A stretch of DNA of 64,000 nt from Metridium senile (GCA_949775045.1 OX459107.1:8796750-8860749); one strand, 5' to 3'; positions 11,901-23,489 are shown, counted from the stretch's first letter. Notes: generated by a model from the letters alone, not told the origin. Numbers and translations are program-made.

Positions 11901-14900
11901 TCCTGTGATCTGCCGCCCAGTGGCTTCTATTTTCAACGCATCCATCAGCCAAGGAACTGTACCAACTTTGTGGAAAAGTGCGGATGTCATTCCTATTGCT
12001 AAAACATCTAAACCTATGTTTGTTGACTCTGACCTAAGACCTATCTCACTTACTACAGTTCTTAGCAAAGTTCTCGAGGACTTTGTTTTCAGCTGGCTAC
12101 GCCCTATCATCATGCCTCAGCTTGATACTCGTCAGTTCGGAGGTATCAAAAACTCATCCACCACCCATGCCTTGGTTCGTGTCGTTCACGAGTGGCTTCA
12201 AGCAGCAGAGACCCCAAAGACCATGATCAGATCGTGTCTTATTGACTTTTCGAAGGCCTTCGATCGTATTGATCACAGCATACTTATGCGCAAGCTTCAG
12301 CTTCTAAACGTGCCTCCAATCCTGTTGAACTGGTGCGCGGCATTTCTTAAAAATCGCAAACAACGTGTTAGAATCGGCCAAGACAAATCAGAATGGCGCC
12401 CTATCACGGCTGGAGTACCTCAAGGAACAAAGCTTGGACCTTTGTTCTTCTTAGTCATGATTAACGACCTTACCACAGCTGCCCCCATCTACAAATACAT
12501 TGACGATTGCACAGTATTCGAGGTAACATCCCCTTCATGTGCTTCATCTAACCTTCAGACGCATCTGGATACAACTAATCAATGGATTGTTAACAATAAT
12601 ATGCGAATCAACACCAAGAAGACCAAAGAGCTTGACATCTGTTTCGCTAAATCTCGACCTGTCTTACAGCCTTTAACAATCAACAATGTCCCACTGGACT
12701 GTGTCCAATCAACCAAACTCCTCGGAATCTGGATTCAATCTGATCTCAAATGGGACTTGCATGTAAGAACTATCTGCAGCAAAGCAAGCAAGCGTCTCTA
12801 TGCTCTACGGTGTTTGAAGCGGAGTGGTGTACTTCCTAAAGAACTCTGTTCCGTCTACTGCTGTTTTGTTCGACCTGTTATTGAATACGCGTGTCCTGTG
12901 TGGCACTCTTCACTGACCAATGCTCTATCTGACGAACTTGAACAAATCCAGAAACGTGCTACAAAGATCATGCTTCCTGAACTTTCCTATCTTGAGCGGC
13001 TTGCTCACCTGAGAATACCTACTCTTCAAGTGCGCAGAGAGGAGCTATGTCGCCGATTTTATAAAACCATAAGACGTCCTGATGACAAACTTTACGACAT
13101 TTTACCTAAGATATCAGAATCAGTTTATTCTCTACGGAACCCAAGGAAAATTCCTCTTTTGAAATGTAGAACAAAACGTTTCCAAAACAGTTTTATCCCA
13201 TACGCCATTAAAAAATGGGATGCTTCTCCATGACAAGTGATTTTAGTTTCCAAATAATGTACATAATTTTTCACTTTTTAATAGTCACTTTTATAAATGT
13301 AAATAATTAGCCTTCTTATTGTAGTATATATTTAAATCTTATTTCTTGTAATCTTGAGTTTTTCAAATTTTATTTGCCATTCAAGAATTAATAAAGCTTT
13401 ATTATTATAAGCATGAGGAGAATAATCATCCCCAAACTTCGTACTCTCCCAATGCGATTCTCTAAATAAATTCAATTTGTCAAGGCAAATTTCACATATT
13501 ATATTTTTGATGTATCTGTTATTAACAGGTAGATGCAAATGATAGTATACAAAATATTATTGCATTTCAATTTCCTTATTTCTTTCTTTTAAATTTCAGC
13601 TGTTATTGGTAAACTAGAAGCTGCAAAGTTATCTCAGGAGACTAATAATAGAACTCTCAAAAGTACAATAAATGAGCTTAATAATAAACTAAGCAAGTTA
13701 GAAAAAGACTATGAAGAACTTGAGCAGCAGTATAAGTCCCACTTTATGGAATCTGGTGAACATATACAATCTCTTAAACAGGTGAGTTATTTCTTGAAAG
13801 TTTTTAATTATTGTGAAAATGATGCCTTGAAGGTATGCACAGATAAAAATAACTGTTAAAGCCTTGTTGATTTCAACCGCTAAAAGGTATGGCTGTGCGA
13901 TGTTCTTGCCAGTCAAGCTTACTTTTAGCAACAAAGCAGTCTGAGTAAAAATGACCCTTACAGGTACGGACGGCATCATGTTACATACCGGTAACTGATT
14001 TTTGAGCCAGAATCCTAAAAGGGCCCTACCACTTGGACAAAGGGAGTCCACCCTGGGATCATTAACCTATGCTCCAGTTTCAAGTTTTTTGTTGCTCAGG
14101 CTGTTCCTCAGCCATCATCATCATCATCATCTTTATCTATATCAAACTTTTGTTTTCTAATAGGAAATCAAGAAAGTAACTGATGAAAAGAATGACATTG
14201 AAGGAAAATACCTTCTAGAACTGAACAATTCAAAAGAAAGTGCTTCTGAACGAGAAAACAACCTCAGAAAAGAATTAGAAAAAACAGTATTAAAACTAAA
14301 CACAGAACACCAGAATGAACTTAAGAAACTACAACAGGAATTAGAACATAAACTTACTACATTACAACAAGAGCTAGAAGACAAAGCACAAAAGGAAAAA
14401 GATGTCATCATCAAAGAGAAAACATTAGTCATTTGTGATCTTGAAAACCAGTGTAATGAACTTAAGAAAAAGATTGATTTGGTAGAGAACGAATCGAAAA
14501 GACTATACTCAATTGTGCAAGAGAGTGAAAAAGGTCTTGGATCTGCAACATCAAATTTGGATAGCTTGAAGCACGAGTTACAAAAGACTCTTGACCAGTT
14601 AGAGAGTACAAAGAAAGAACTTGCGAATGCTAACAACATGGCATCAACACTTCAGGTGATTAATACTCTTGTGCACTTCCCTGTGCAAATGCGCCTTTTG
14701 TTGAATGGTACAGCGGTGCTGGATAACGTGAAACTGGTCTATTGTTGTGAAATTCTCAATCTGAGGATTATTAGACTTTTAGGAGCAAATGAAAGAACAC
14801 TATGATAATGTGTAGTGCTGAACATCTTTCTTTCAGCCATTGCACGATTATTTGTTATCAGATAATTGCTGAAAAAGAAATATAATTAGGATCTATATTG

Positions 14901-17900
14901 AAAACAAAAATTATTACAGTGATGACACTCAAACCGTGAACACTTTGAGCTTTTTTGTTACTTTCTTAGCCTACATTCCTTGAGCAAAAAAAAAAAGATT
15001 TATTATGAACACTTAGTGTATTTGAACTCACTGCTTCTATTAAGAGGTTTTGAAGCAGTAGAAGGTTCAGAAAAGTGTTCACTGTTTGAGTATCCTCACT
15101 AGTTTTTTGTGTTCCTGTTTCAAAATTGTGTATTTATTTTGAAACAGAGCCAACTGGAGAATTTAAAAATGGAGCATGAGCAGTCCAAAGTGGAAGCTCA
15201 CAATAAACTACAAACAAGCATGGAAGCTCTTACTAAGGAACTGGACCAAAGATGGTCAGACAAGCTAAGGTATGAAAACTGCTTCTTGTTAGAAAATAGG
15301 ATCAAAAACAACAACAAAAACATTTCACAACTTTGATAATATTATAAATAAATGCAACTTGAAATATTAAATAACCCCACGATAAATAGACATAACTACA
15401 ACCTTGGGAAATTTTGAGCCCAAGGTGGGAAACGATGCTCAGTGTGTAAAATTCACTGTTCATCAATCTATATGTATATTTTCAGTGGAGAGTGTAGCCA
15501 ACTCAGGTCAGAACTAAATGAACAGCACCAGAAGGAAAGCAGAGCTGGACTAGAAGAACTTACTAGAATCAAACAACATGAAATGGAAACTATGAAAATG
15601 GAATTGAACATCAAGATTGAAACACTTAGAAGAACTGTAAGTACCCATTTTTTTATTTCAATGTTTTCCCAGTACAATCCTCTTAAAAGATGACCTTATT
15701 CACTTGCTTCAGTGTTTTTCCAGTAAAATCCTCTTAAAAGATAGACCTTATTCACTTGCTTCAGTGTTTTTCCAGTAAAATCCTCTTCAAAAATAGACCT
15801 TATTCACTTGCCCCAACGTTTTCCCAATACAATCCTCTTGGGAGAGAGACCTTATTCACTTAACTCAATGTTTTCCCAGTACAATCCTCGTAAAAGATAG
15901 ACCTTATTCACTTGCATCAATGTTCTCCCAATACAATCCTCTTGGGAGATTAGCCCTTATTCGCTTGCCCCAATGTTTTCCAAATACAATTCCTTCGGAA
16001 GATAGGCCTTATTTGCTTGCCTCATTGTTTTCCCAATAAAATCTTCTTGGGGAAATGTTTTTCAACTTGAAGTGAACATTGGCATTGTTATAAACTGGGA
16101 AGGAACAGACACCAAGGCAGTTAATCATCCATACTGGTGTTTGCACATGGTCTTATATGCTCTACAGAATGACTGACATCATATACATATGCTAACCTTA
16201 AAAACAAAAATAATAAATTAAATCTAAAGTTAAATATTATGTTAAACTAATTATAAAATAACTATTGATTGTGTATTGTTAAATACCAGGCAGACGATAT
16301 TGGAGAAGAGAAGGAATCATATATAAAAAGGACCACTAATCTTGTTAGTACATTGACGTAAATTTAAAATTAAATAAATATAATAAATAATTGTTAATTG
16401 TTGAAGCTGAGTTGGTAAATCAAAAACATCCAGGCTATACACACTGAACGAATGATACTGTACATAAACACTCTAAACAAACAAAACAAATTAAAACAAA
16501 ACGAAACAGCCAGATAATGAAAAAATGAAAACAACAAAAATGAAAATATTTAAAATTCACTCAAAATATAGAAAATAATTAAATAAAAAAATAATTATAT
16601 ATTAATGAAAAACAGAATTTATGAAGAATTACATAAAAAAGAAGTACATAGTTTTACACAGAGATAAAATTGAAAATTAGATTAAAGACAAAAATCAATT
16701 CAATATCTAAATTTAATTTTCATTCATCTGCAAAACTTTTATCATATACACCTATTTCAAAAAACGTTGTCAGAAGGAGATCTGAATCTGCAATCTGAGA
16801 CTGAAATGAATTCAGGAAATTGCGTACTGCAAAAACCAGGCCTGGCCCTGTTTTTCGTTTTTTGCGCTTAGCACCTTCAGATTTATATTTACCGTCGCCA
16901 TATCTGAAGCCAGAAAGTGCAAGCAATGAGAAAAAACTGCTGTACCCCAGAACTCATTTCGGTCTCAGATTGCAGATTGCAGATCTCCTTCTGACAACGT
17001 TTTTTGAAATAGGTGTACACCATCTATAAAAAATCACTTTTTCAATGTCTCAACACTATAGGATGCAGACAGTTCTCTGAAATCCATGTTAAAAAACACA
17101 ATTTGAAGAACAAATACATTTATACAAACCATTCAGATTCTCATCTGACAAATACTATTTTGATGTTACTCAAAATACTACATAATATTCTAAGTCATAC
17201 TACTTTGTCATCAATATCTAGATCAAGGACTTACAGGATAGTCTAGACAAAAGAAAAGCCAACGCATCCAACATTGAGCAACAACTTAGAGAAGATCTAG
17301 AGAAGCAAAGAGTACGATATGAGGAGGATACAGCAAGATTGTCCGTAAGCCATAATAACAAAGTGAAAGAAATGCAAAGCGTGCATGAAGGGGAAGTGAA
17401 AAAATGGAAAGAAATGGGAGAACAACAGATTAAGGTACATAAATTGACTACTTAATTTCTTTTAAATATAACATAATAGACCTCTATACGCAATAGACCT
17501 CTGTATGCAAATTGCCCATTTCAGACCACGTGTCATTTCCTTGAGAATTGTTCTTTTATGATGAACGTGTTATATCATTTACATGTAAAAGAAACAATTC
17601 CCAAGGGTAGCATCACATGATCTGAAATGGACAACAAACAAGGAAGGTAAAAAGGTCTATTACATTTGCCCCCACATCAATTTGCTGCTTGGCATTGGTA
17701 GGTTATCAGCTACTTTCTTACTCTACTTTCACAATAATTTTAATGCCCCCCCCCCCCCCCCCCCCACCATAAAAAAAAGAGTAGGCTGTATGGTTATTTG
17801 AAAGTAGAGAATTCCCATTAAAGAATCATCAGTCGAAAAACTTGATTATTCTTTTTGATGTCAGGATCTTGAAGGCAAACTTCAAGCTAAATACCAAGAA

Positions 17901-20900
17901 GACATGGCTTTCAATCTGCAAGCCAATAAGGTTGCTTTAGATGCTGTGAAATCCCAAGCAGAGAGTGCAAAGAAGAAAGAAATAAACCAACTACTTGCAA
18001 AACATGACGAAGAGAGAGGTGAGTGTTGCCAACGAATTGCTGCAACAATTGAATTAGATCGTTTAATACTAGAAAACAGGAACATCAGAAAGCAGTTCAA
18101 CAACAGGACAATCGAAACAACATCGCCATGCATTATACCAAGACTGGACATTCCATTAACTGGGATTCTGGTGAATGTATTTCTTTTAGTGGGAACAGAA
18201 AGCAAAGACTAGTCCTTGAAAGTTGGTTTACCAAGTTAGAACATCAACCAATTAATAGATCTATTACACTTCCAACACAATACAACCGGCTTGTAAACAA
18301 ACTTAGCAAACAAAACACCGCCGAAACGGTACCGCCACACAATGGGACTTATGCCGCTAATTACACCCAAGCGGTTCAGCCATACAACAAGACCGATGCC
18401 GCTAATGACGCTACATCCATTAATTAGCGTGGGAGTATAAATATCACTCTATCTGACTTTTTATTCACTTGACTCTGAAGATGACTTCCGCACAGGATGT
18501 CGAAACGTCAGTCACATCAAACAGCCCTTCTGAGGGCTACATCCACCCGGATGATCCTATTACAAATATTGTTACTTCGACAAATATTGTTACTTCGATA
18601 AACATTCATTCAACTGGGTTCAGACCATTCAATACAATACAATTGAATTAATTGAATTAGGTTTTTTAACTTCAAGCTGAATTAAGCATCTTAGTTACAA
18701 TAAATAACAAATAACTAAATCACTATTTTACGTCAATATAGAATTGTTGAGGAGTGAATTGATGCGCAAACAACAAGAAGAAATGCAACAGCTGAACAAA
18801 GAATTTGAGTCACAAATGATGACACTGAAACTACAACTGCAGCGGACCAATGAAATCATGACAAGACAGGTATGTTAGTTTGATCAGTGTCATTGTCATT
18901 GATCATAACTTTATGATCAATATTATCATTATCATCATCTACACGTCTATCATAATCACCATTGTCATTTATAAGCAAGATTTTCACTTTCATCATCATC
19001 ACTTTTATCATTATCATCATCATCATCATTTTATGACCAATATTATCACTATCATCATCACCACTATCATTACCATTTTTGCCATCATGGTCATCACTAT
19101 ATATCATCATCATCATCATTATTGATGATGTCACATTAGATTGCCATCATTATCATTGCAAAGTAGGGAATTGCCTCTTATATACTAACAATTTGTAAAT
19201 TTTTCCATCATTGTCATCAATATCATCACTATTTACATTTACAACCTTACATCTACAAACATTCTTGATAATGACACCAGGTCATGTCAAAATGTTGAAT
19301 AAAACTTTAAATCTTGTTGTTGTCAACTTAGTTACAAAATATAATAATTGCCTTTTATAATAATTTGTTGTACATTTACCCTCCAGGATTCAGAGTACCA
19401 GATCAAGGTAGAAGAGATCACACATGAGGTTGAGATGAGAGACACCCAGTTAAAGGAACTGGATGATGAGCTATCTCAGTTAAGACTCAACGTTTCCAAA
19501 CTAGAAGATGAACTGCAGGCTAAAGGCCAAGAGATTTTATCTATCAGAAGAGAGACTAATTCACAAATAAGGTAATCACCACTTGCCCTGTCTTGGTTTC
19601 AACCTTTTCTTTTCAATCATCGAATGTACTTATAATAATCAAACAACATTACAGTGATAATCTTTGCATCGCGACTAGCAAATTTAATTTGATTATAGGT
19701 TTTTCAGATCCGCCAATCAGTTTAGATGTGGAGCTTGTATATAAACTTGTAAAGTCATTGGTCAACTTGATGTAAGCTACGCCACCAAATTGATTGACAG
19801 ATTGGAAAAACCCAAATTCTTATTCAAATTTGCAAATATGTAATAGTCGCAATGCAACGATTATCAAGCTGTAATAAAACTGTAAACTGTACTCCATATT
19901 AGGATAATACATTTTGTACACTAATCCTTTGTCAGACAATTATAATGAAAAATGAATAAGTTCTTCTACAGCAAGCCTCCTTTATTTTTTTGCTTTTCCT
20001 CCCTTTTATTTGGAAATTAAAATTTAACACTCCATTAATTGCTGTACAAACTAGTCTACTTGTTATTATTTTTTGACTGCTTTTGTTTAACTGTATTCCT
20101 TATTTTAACAGGAAACGAGAAGAGCATCTTGGACGACTGCACCAAAAAGAAGTTGATAGTCTGAGCTCAGACCATCTGAGAGAGACACATGGGCTTGTTG
20201 GAGAGTTTAACAGAGCAAAAGAATTGCAAAATAGCAAGATATCAGCTCTACAGTTAATGTAAGTTATACCTCAAATAAATCCTATGGTGGGTGTATGGCA
20301 TACTGATAGGGTGGTATGGTCACCACTCACTGCTATATGGTGCAGTTTATATTCTGGCTTGCGCATGGATTGTCTGATGTGTTGTCCTTTCTGTTCCTAT
20401 AAGGTTTTATACTTCTATGTATCCCGAGCTAGTAAAAGCAAAAAAGGTTGTGCATGAAGTATTTTGTCTTTATTTTGCCAAGATGTTTTGCAAAGAATGT
20501 ATTTCATTTGGAGCTATTCCTGCACAATATGTGATGTTTTGGTGTTTAGAAATATGTCAAAAATATATTTTTTTTTACAAAATTCATACTTATCAATATT
20601 TGTTGATCATTTTCCAGGTTGGATGAAGCAGAGATTCGATTCCAGAACAGGGAGTCCAGACCAGAAGATATGGAAATGTTGGATACCTTGAAAAGAATAT
20701 TAGCAGAACGAGAACTTGAAATGAAGAAACTTGTGGTAAGTGAACAAATAACAATAATGTGTCACAAATTTATCAAAAAACCGCTTCAAACAAGCTTACA
20801 TGTTGATTTGTGGCATGAGAGAGAACACATCAAACAAACTCTTTAATTGTTGCCCATGCTGAAATCAAACTATGGACACAGTGGAGAAAACTGCTAGGCC

Positions 20901-21365
20901 ACCTGTCAACTGTATTTATAAAGAATTGAAATGCCATTTGGTGTATAAGTGAAATACAGATATTTTTCTCATGTATCTGTATTTATAAAGGGTAAAAATT
21001 TTAGTAACAAATAAACTTGTGGCCCTGTATTTCACAGCTTTTGAAAACCTATTCACCTTTTCTAATAAGCTATATCAATGTTACCTTTTCAGGAGGAGAA
21101 AAGATATTTCCAGATGGAACTTCTTAACAGAGAAACTAACTTCAACAAAGTATTCAACTCATCGCCACAAGTCGGTGTTATCAATCCACTGAACTCCAAG
21201 ACAAGTGTTAAGAAAACCGTTAATAAAAATACAGGGTTACTAATGAGCTCATCACGACTTGATCCTATTCCCAACATGCCTTTACATGAGAGAAGATTAA
21301 ATAAATCAAAACCTCTACCTCCAACACCTCCTAAAGATGGTCACAGAAGGCCAATTGTATATTAG
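8953..21365 (+). CDS. FAM184A: FAM184 (FAM184A/B orthologue), long coiled-coil protein
   Basis: Twelve exons encode 1105 residues: 8953-10105, 13600-13781, 14164-14655, 15148-15269, 15486-15636, 17222-17434, 17865-18018, 18742-18869, 19387-19571, 20112-20258, 20618-20735 and 21093-21365. All joins are GT-AG and keep frame. The N-terminal block LKMSKKIAQLTKVIYALNTK and the C-terminal block RETNFNKVFNSSP..GVINPL..RLDPIPN..SKPLP are the family hallmarks, and total length is close to human FAM184A (about 1140). Nearly the whole protein is charged heptad-type coiled coil, ending in a proline-rich basic tail. The cellular role of the family is poorly known. I chose MATSK at 8953 because it matches the family start; an in-frame ATG at 8926 would add nine residues. 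Polyadenylation signals occur near 21665 and 21878. Vertebrates have two paralogues and I see one here. Confidence 0.95.
10380..13410 (+). mobile_element. CR1/jockey-type non-LTR retrotransposon in FAM184 intron 1
   Basis: A full-length-looking single-ORF retroelement lies sense to the host gene in the 3.5-kb first intron. The coding part is 10405-13233. The 3' end has an AATAAA signal and a TTATTATTAT run near 13390-13410. The 5' edge is uncertain; a 10-bp inverted repeat (AATAATAACC..GGTTATTATT) sits at 10372-10405. No ORF1 and no clear target-site duplication were found. Confidence 0.85.
10405..13233 (+). CDS. Non-LTR retrotransposon endonuclease-reverse transcriptase (942 aa)
   Basis: The uninterrupted frame encodes an N-terminal AP-type endonuclease (about residues 60-270, with SNARSMVNK, ITESWL, LLGDFNQF and SDHSSV) and a reverse transcriptase (about 480-760). 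RT motifs in order are RKSPGPDYIPNWLL, LRPISL, QFGG, IDFSKAFDRIDH, GVPQGTKLGPLFF and the catalytic box YKYIDD near residue 697. YIDD replaces the commoner F/YADD; both catalytic aspartates are kept. The C-terminal part has the LGIWI..W..H and RLYALRCLKRSG..YCCFVRPVIEYACPVWH blocks typical of CR1-like elements. There are no stops or frameshifts, so the copy may be recent. The true start could be upstream or at an internal ATG. Confidence 0.9.
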   Translation: MQIVIKQNLASSTSSIPTTTTHAFAFTERSKQRESHGGVNFANLINVPIHKESKGHSFPSIFFSNARSMVNKLDEIHGIIKSNSFPIAVITESWLSSRVTDDLISLPGYVTCRKDRPDDKRGGGICTYISSQINFIDLTDLNTPNFECQWFLIKPNRLPRGINAIILATIYHPPCNDDNELRSYLISCLDKALSAHPNSGIILLGDFNQFKTGNLCSSFKLKKLVTMATRGNNILDQAYSTLSSYYAEAKILPPIGLSDHSSVFLQPLNASPSYQPTTRVNKHVCKTSNKQAVYSSLQAVNWTPFYHKPSCEEQLSMFQSTINTTIDKHLPLRRVKLHPTNKPWITADIKEAITNRQRAWLKGNSTLYKFYRRKVSKLCKSARLNYYHNNVLNTKHRNPKKWWDNIKQLSGQSKSSSLSKMVINGSIVCSLDLAEIVNDSFTKVCADMQPLLFDPIPVQSTPDEFIISPGAVETSLLAINVRKSPGPDYIPNWLLNECAPVICRPVASIFNASISQGTVPTLWKSADVIPIAKTSKPMFVDSDLRPISLTTVLSKVLEDFVFSWLRPIIMPQLDTRQFGGIKNSSTTHALVRVVHEWLQAAETPKTMIRSCLIDFSKAFDRIDHSILMRKLQLLNVPPILLNWCAAFLKNRKQRVRIGQDKSEWRPITAGVPQGTKLGPLFFLVMINDLTTAAPIYKYIDDCTVFEVTSPSCASSNLQTHLDTTNQWIVNNNMRINTKKTKELDICFAKSRPVLQPLTINNVPLDCVQSTKLLGIWIQSDLKWDLHVRTICSKASKRLYALRCLKRSGVLPKELCSVYCCFVRPVIEYACPVWHSSLTNALSDELEQIQKRATKIMLPELSYLERLAHLRIPTLQVRREELCRRFYKTIRRPDDKLYDILPKISESVYSLRNPRKIPLLKCRTKRFQNSFIPYAIKKWDASP
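13840..14052. repeat. Fragment of the ACCCTAAAAGGTA dispersed repeat
   Basis: This FAM184 intron segment shares the GAGCCAGAA-CCTAAAAG block and the terminal CCTACCACTTGGACAAAGGG (inverse of CTCCCTTT-TCCTAGTGGTAGG) with 22514-22715. Confidence 0.55.
15660..16060. repeat. Minisatellite, about 61-bp unit, 6-7 copies
   Basis: Units of the form TTTTCCCAGTACAATCCTCT - TAAAAGATAGACCTTATTCA - CTTGCTTCAGTG are tandemly repeated with about 10-15% divergence. The array begins directly after FAM184 exon 5. Confidence 0.9.
16749..17015. mobile_element. Tc1/mariner-like MITE, CACCTA family
   Basis: A 267-bp element starts CACCTATTTCAAAAAACG and ends with its inverse; the terminal repeats stay alignable for about 70 bp. 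It is flanked by TA on both sides (16747-16748 and 17016-17017), the target duplication of Tc1/mariner elements. It lies in FAM184 intron 5 and has no transposase. Confidence 0.85.
17477..17659. mobile_element. Foldback element with TAGACC ends
   Basis: The ends TAGACCTCT and its inverse GGTCTA bracket internal inverted blocks (CCATTTCAGA..TCTGAAATGG; GAATTGTTCTTTT inverse of AAAGAAACAATTC). The termini resemble those of the elements at 53576 and 59456. Confidence 0.6.
17747..17765. repeat. Poly(C) run
   Basis: About 19 consecutive C residues occur in the FAM184 intron before exon 7. Confidence 0.9.
18047..18660 (+). mobile_element. 5'-truncated Penelope-like retroelement 3' end with target-site duplication
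   Basis: The insert is bracketed by AATTGAATTAG at 18047-18057 and 18650-18660, read as an 11-bp target duplication. Inside, a plus-strand frame (about 18080-18427) encodes AMHYTKTGHSINWDS..RLVLESWF..PINR..LPTQYNRLV. That matches the C-terminal GIY-YIG endonuclease tail of Penelope-like elements (H-x-x-x-x-GH-x-I-x-W, then LESW). Downstream, AAGATGACTTCCGCACAGGA followed by TGTCGAAACGTCAG resembles the conserved 3' non-coding motif of such elements. It sits in FAM184 intron 7, right after the exon ending at 18018, and has lost the reverse transcriptase. Confidence 0.8.
18880..19135. repeat. (ATC)n microsatellite
   Basis: Imperfect CAT/ATC trinucleotide repeat directly after FAM184 exon 8. 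Confidence 0.85.
19649..19874. mobile_element. Foldback (MITE-like) element, TTACAG ends
   Basis: The left TTACAGTGATAATCTTTGCA matches an inverted right end TTACAGCTTGATAATCGTTG followed by CATTGCGACTA. The element is about 226 bp, non-coding, and in FAM184 intron 9. Confidence 0.6.
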
Positions 21366-22510
21366 AATATTACTATATAATGTAAATATATTACTGTAAT
21401 ATTGTAAATAAGCTTTTAACTTTTATTCGCCCCTTTGATGTAGAGTATTTGAAGAGTATTTATAGAGTATTTTCTCTATAAAATTTAGACCTCTACCTCC
21501 AACACCTTGTATATTAGAATATAACTATATATTGTATTTATATAAAACTTATAATGTAAATGAACTTTCTAATTTTTCTTCACTTCTTGGATGTTCAGAA
21601 AAAGTATTTTCTCTATTAGAAATTATTTTACTGCTGTTCATATATATAGTCTACAAATTATTTTAAATAAATTTGTGTTTATAAAAAGACTGGAAAAAAT
21701 TTACCACTCTAATGGTCAGTTCCATTTGTAGTTATTTGTGGGATTCTGAATTTTTTGTACATAAGCTTGTAAAATATTCCCATAGAAAGTTAGAAAAGGC
21801 TAGAAATTTATATATCCATGTATATATGTTTTTAAAGGATTTTTCAGATTCCCCTGTTGTGTAAATTTGGTTTCAAAAATAAATAAACATCATTTTGAAG
21901 TATATATATTTATGTGTACTGCATGTTATATAGATCTTTAGTCGTTGCGTCACTTGCCTTTCACTGCTTTGGTCCAGGTTTGAGATCATTGACAAGCAAG
22001 CTTTGTCATAGATCACAATGAGGGGAACATGGGGGGTTGCAGTGTTGATGGATATTTTTTGTGGTGTCGTGGTGAAAAAATTATCAAAGTCAATGTTGCA
22101 GTGAAAACATTATCAATGTGCAGTGATGTAAATGCCTTCAGTGTGTGGTGTTTGCTTTTTCAAAGCTGTAGTGTTTGATGAGACATATTGTGTACATGTT
22201 GAGGACCCCCTCCCCCATGTCACCCTCCATACATGATGTGAGTTGAGTATGTTTGATTTGTTAGCACCCCAACCATGCTGCAAGGTTTTACAGATTTTCT
22301 TCCAATGGTCAATATATTGATTTGGTGTACTTGTATAAGTATCAAATCAGTCCAGAACAATAATAATACAACATTATAGTGTCATATAATACCAGTACCA
22401 GAATGATTTTGCCTACTTTTAGTGTAAATATTCTTATGTGAATAAGAAAGAAATATGTAAAGCATTTCAGTACTGGTAAAAATATGGCCATCTTGCAAAT
22501 GGCCTTCACT
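21366..22510. other. FAM184 3' region and intergenic DNA
   Basis: The first 500 bp are a plausible 3' untranslated region with AATAAA-type signals. A block near 21440-21545 partly repeats the end of the gene (CCTCTACCTCCAACACC recurs at 21490, then a GTATATTAGAATAT copy), suggesting a small local duplication. No further gene is seen. Confidence 0.5.
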
Positions 22511-22513
22511 TGA

Positions 22514-23153
22514 TTTGGGGCACTCCCTTTATCCTAGTGGTAGGAATGATCAGCATTCGATTTTGAAATGACCCTAAAAGGTATGCATAAACTAACAAAA
22601 ATGTTAAAGTTGATTAAAAACTGACAGTGTGATGTTCTTCAACTAATCTTAGTATCAAGATTACCAAAGCCAGGTACAAAATTGACTTTTGAGCCAGAAC
22701 ACTAAAAGCTACTCACAGGAATAATTTAAATAATTTAAACCCTGTATAAAGCCTGGTTCACAGTAGCAACATAAGCAGCCATAAGCATAAGCAACATATG
22801 CAGACTCAATAAAATATCTCAAATACTTAAATAAGGTGTGCGAAAGTGCCCCGGATAGGGGTGCTCGACAGTCAGTCACTGATACTGATTTCAGACCCCA
22901 ACAGGTACAACTGTCCACATTTACATTTTTTTCAAATTTAAAATTGATAAATACACACTCATCTCATCAAATACTTTGCTTTTCAAAAGATTTATAAATA
23001 TTATTTTTATATGACACAGTCTGTTTCAATGTGTATAATCTGTGACCCTAAAAGGTACTGTGCCAGTTCAACACCCTAAAAGGTATGCCAGGGTCTTATT
23101 TTCGACCCTAAAAGGTCTGTCAAGCACCCCTATCCATTTTTTTAAGGGAGTGC
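22514..23153. repeat. ACCCTAAAAGGTA dispersed element
   Basis: Outer ends GCACTCCCTT (22517) and its inverse AAGGGAGTGC (23144-23153) enclose inner inverted blocks GGATAGGGGTGCTCGACAG and CTGTCAAGCACCCCTATCC. Inside, ACCCTAAAAGGTA-like motifs recur at least four times. A related copy is at 51393-51625. Confidence 0.6.
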
Positions 23154-23239
23154 ATTCAAATGTATATTGGAAATGAAATCATTACAAAACATTGTCATAC
23201 AAAACAGGTATTACAAAAATTGCCGTTTATCAGATATTA

Positions 23240-23489
23240 GAGTGCAAACAATATAACCGTGAAACACAAAAACTAATTAGTCGAAAATTAGTAGAAATTA
23301 GTGAAAAATAGTTGAAGCGTGAATAGACTAAATTTAGTGTGCACGTGCAATCAGCCAAGTGTCCTAGCTAGTGCACAATACGCATTCGCAGTTCAGTGAT
23401 CACACTAAATTAACAAATTATAGACTAATTTAGTGAAATTTAGCAAAATTAGTTTTTGTTAATGTTTCACGGTTATATTGTTTGTACTC
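23240..23489. mobile_element. TA-flanked foldback (mariner-like MITE)
   Basis: The end GAGTGCAAACAATATAACCG is answered by its inverse at the right, both flanked by TA (23238-23239, 23490-23491). The arms continue through GTGAAACA and CAAAAACTAATT. No ORF of note. Confidence 0.75.

Noticed and set aside
15660..16060. CRISPR-like array
   Set aside because: The units are contiguous 61-bp minisatellite copies without unique spacers, in an animal intron.
18128..18427. Frame considered as an extra FAM184 exon
   Set aside because: Its protein matches a Penelope-type endonuclease tail and it lies within a target-site duplication. FAM184 phase is satisfied by joining 18018 to 18742.
18879..19134. 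Ile/His- and Met/Asp-rich frames here and in the similar tracts near 5402, 33424, 43891 and 55882
   Set aside because: They are translations of ATC/ATG trinucleotide repeats.
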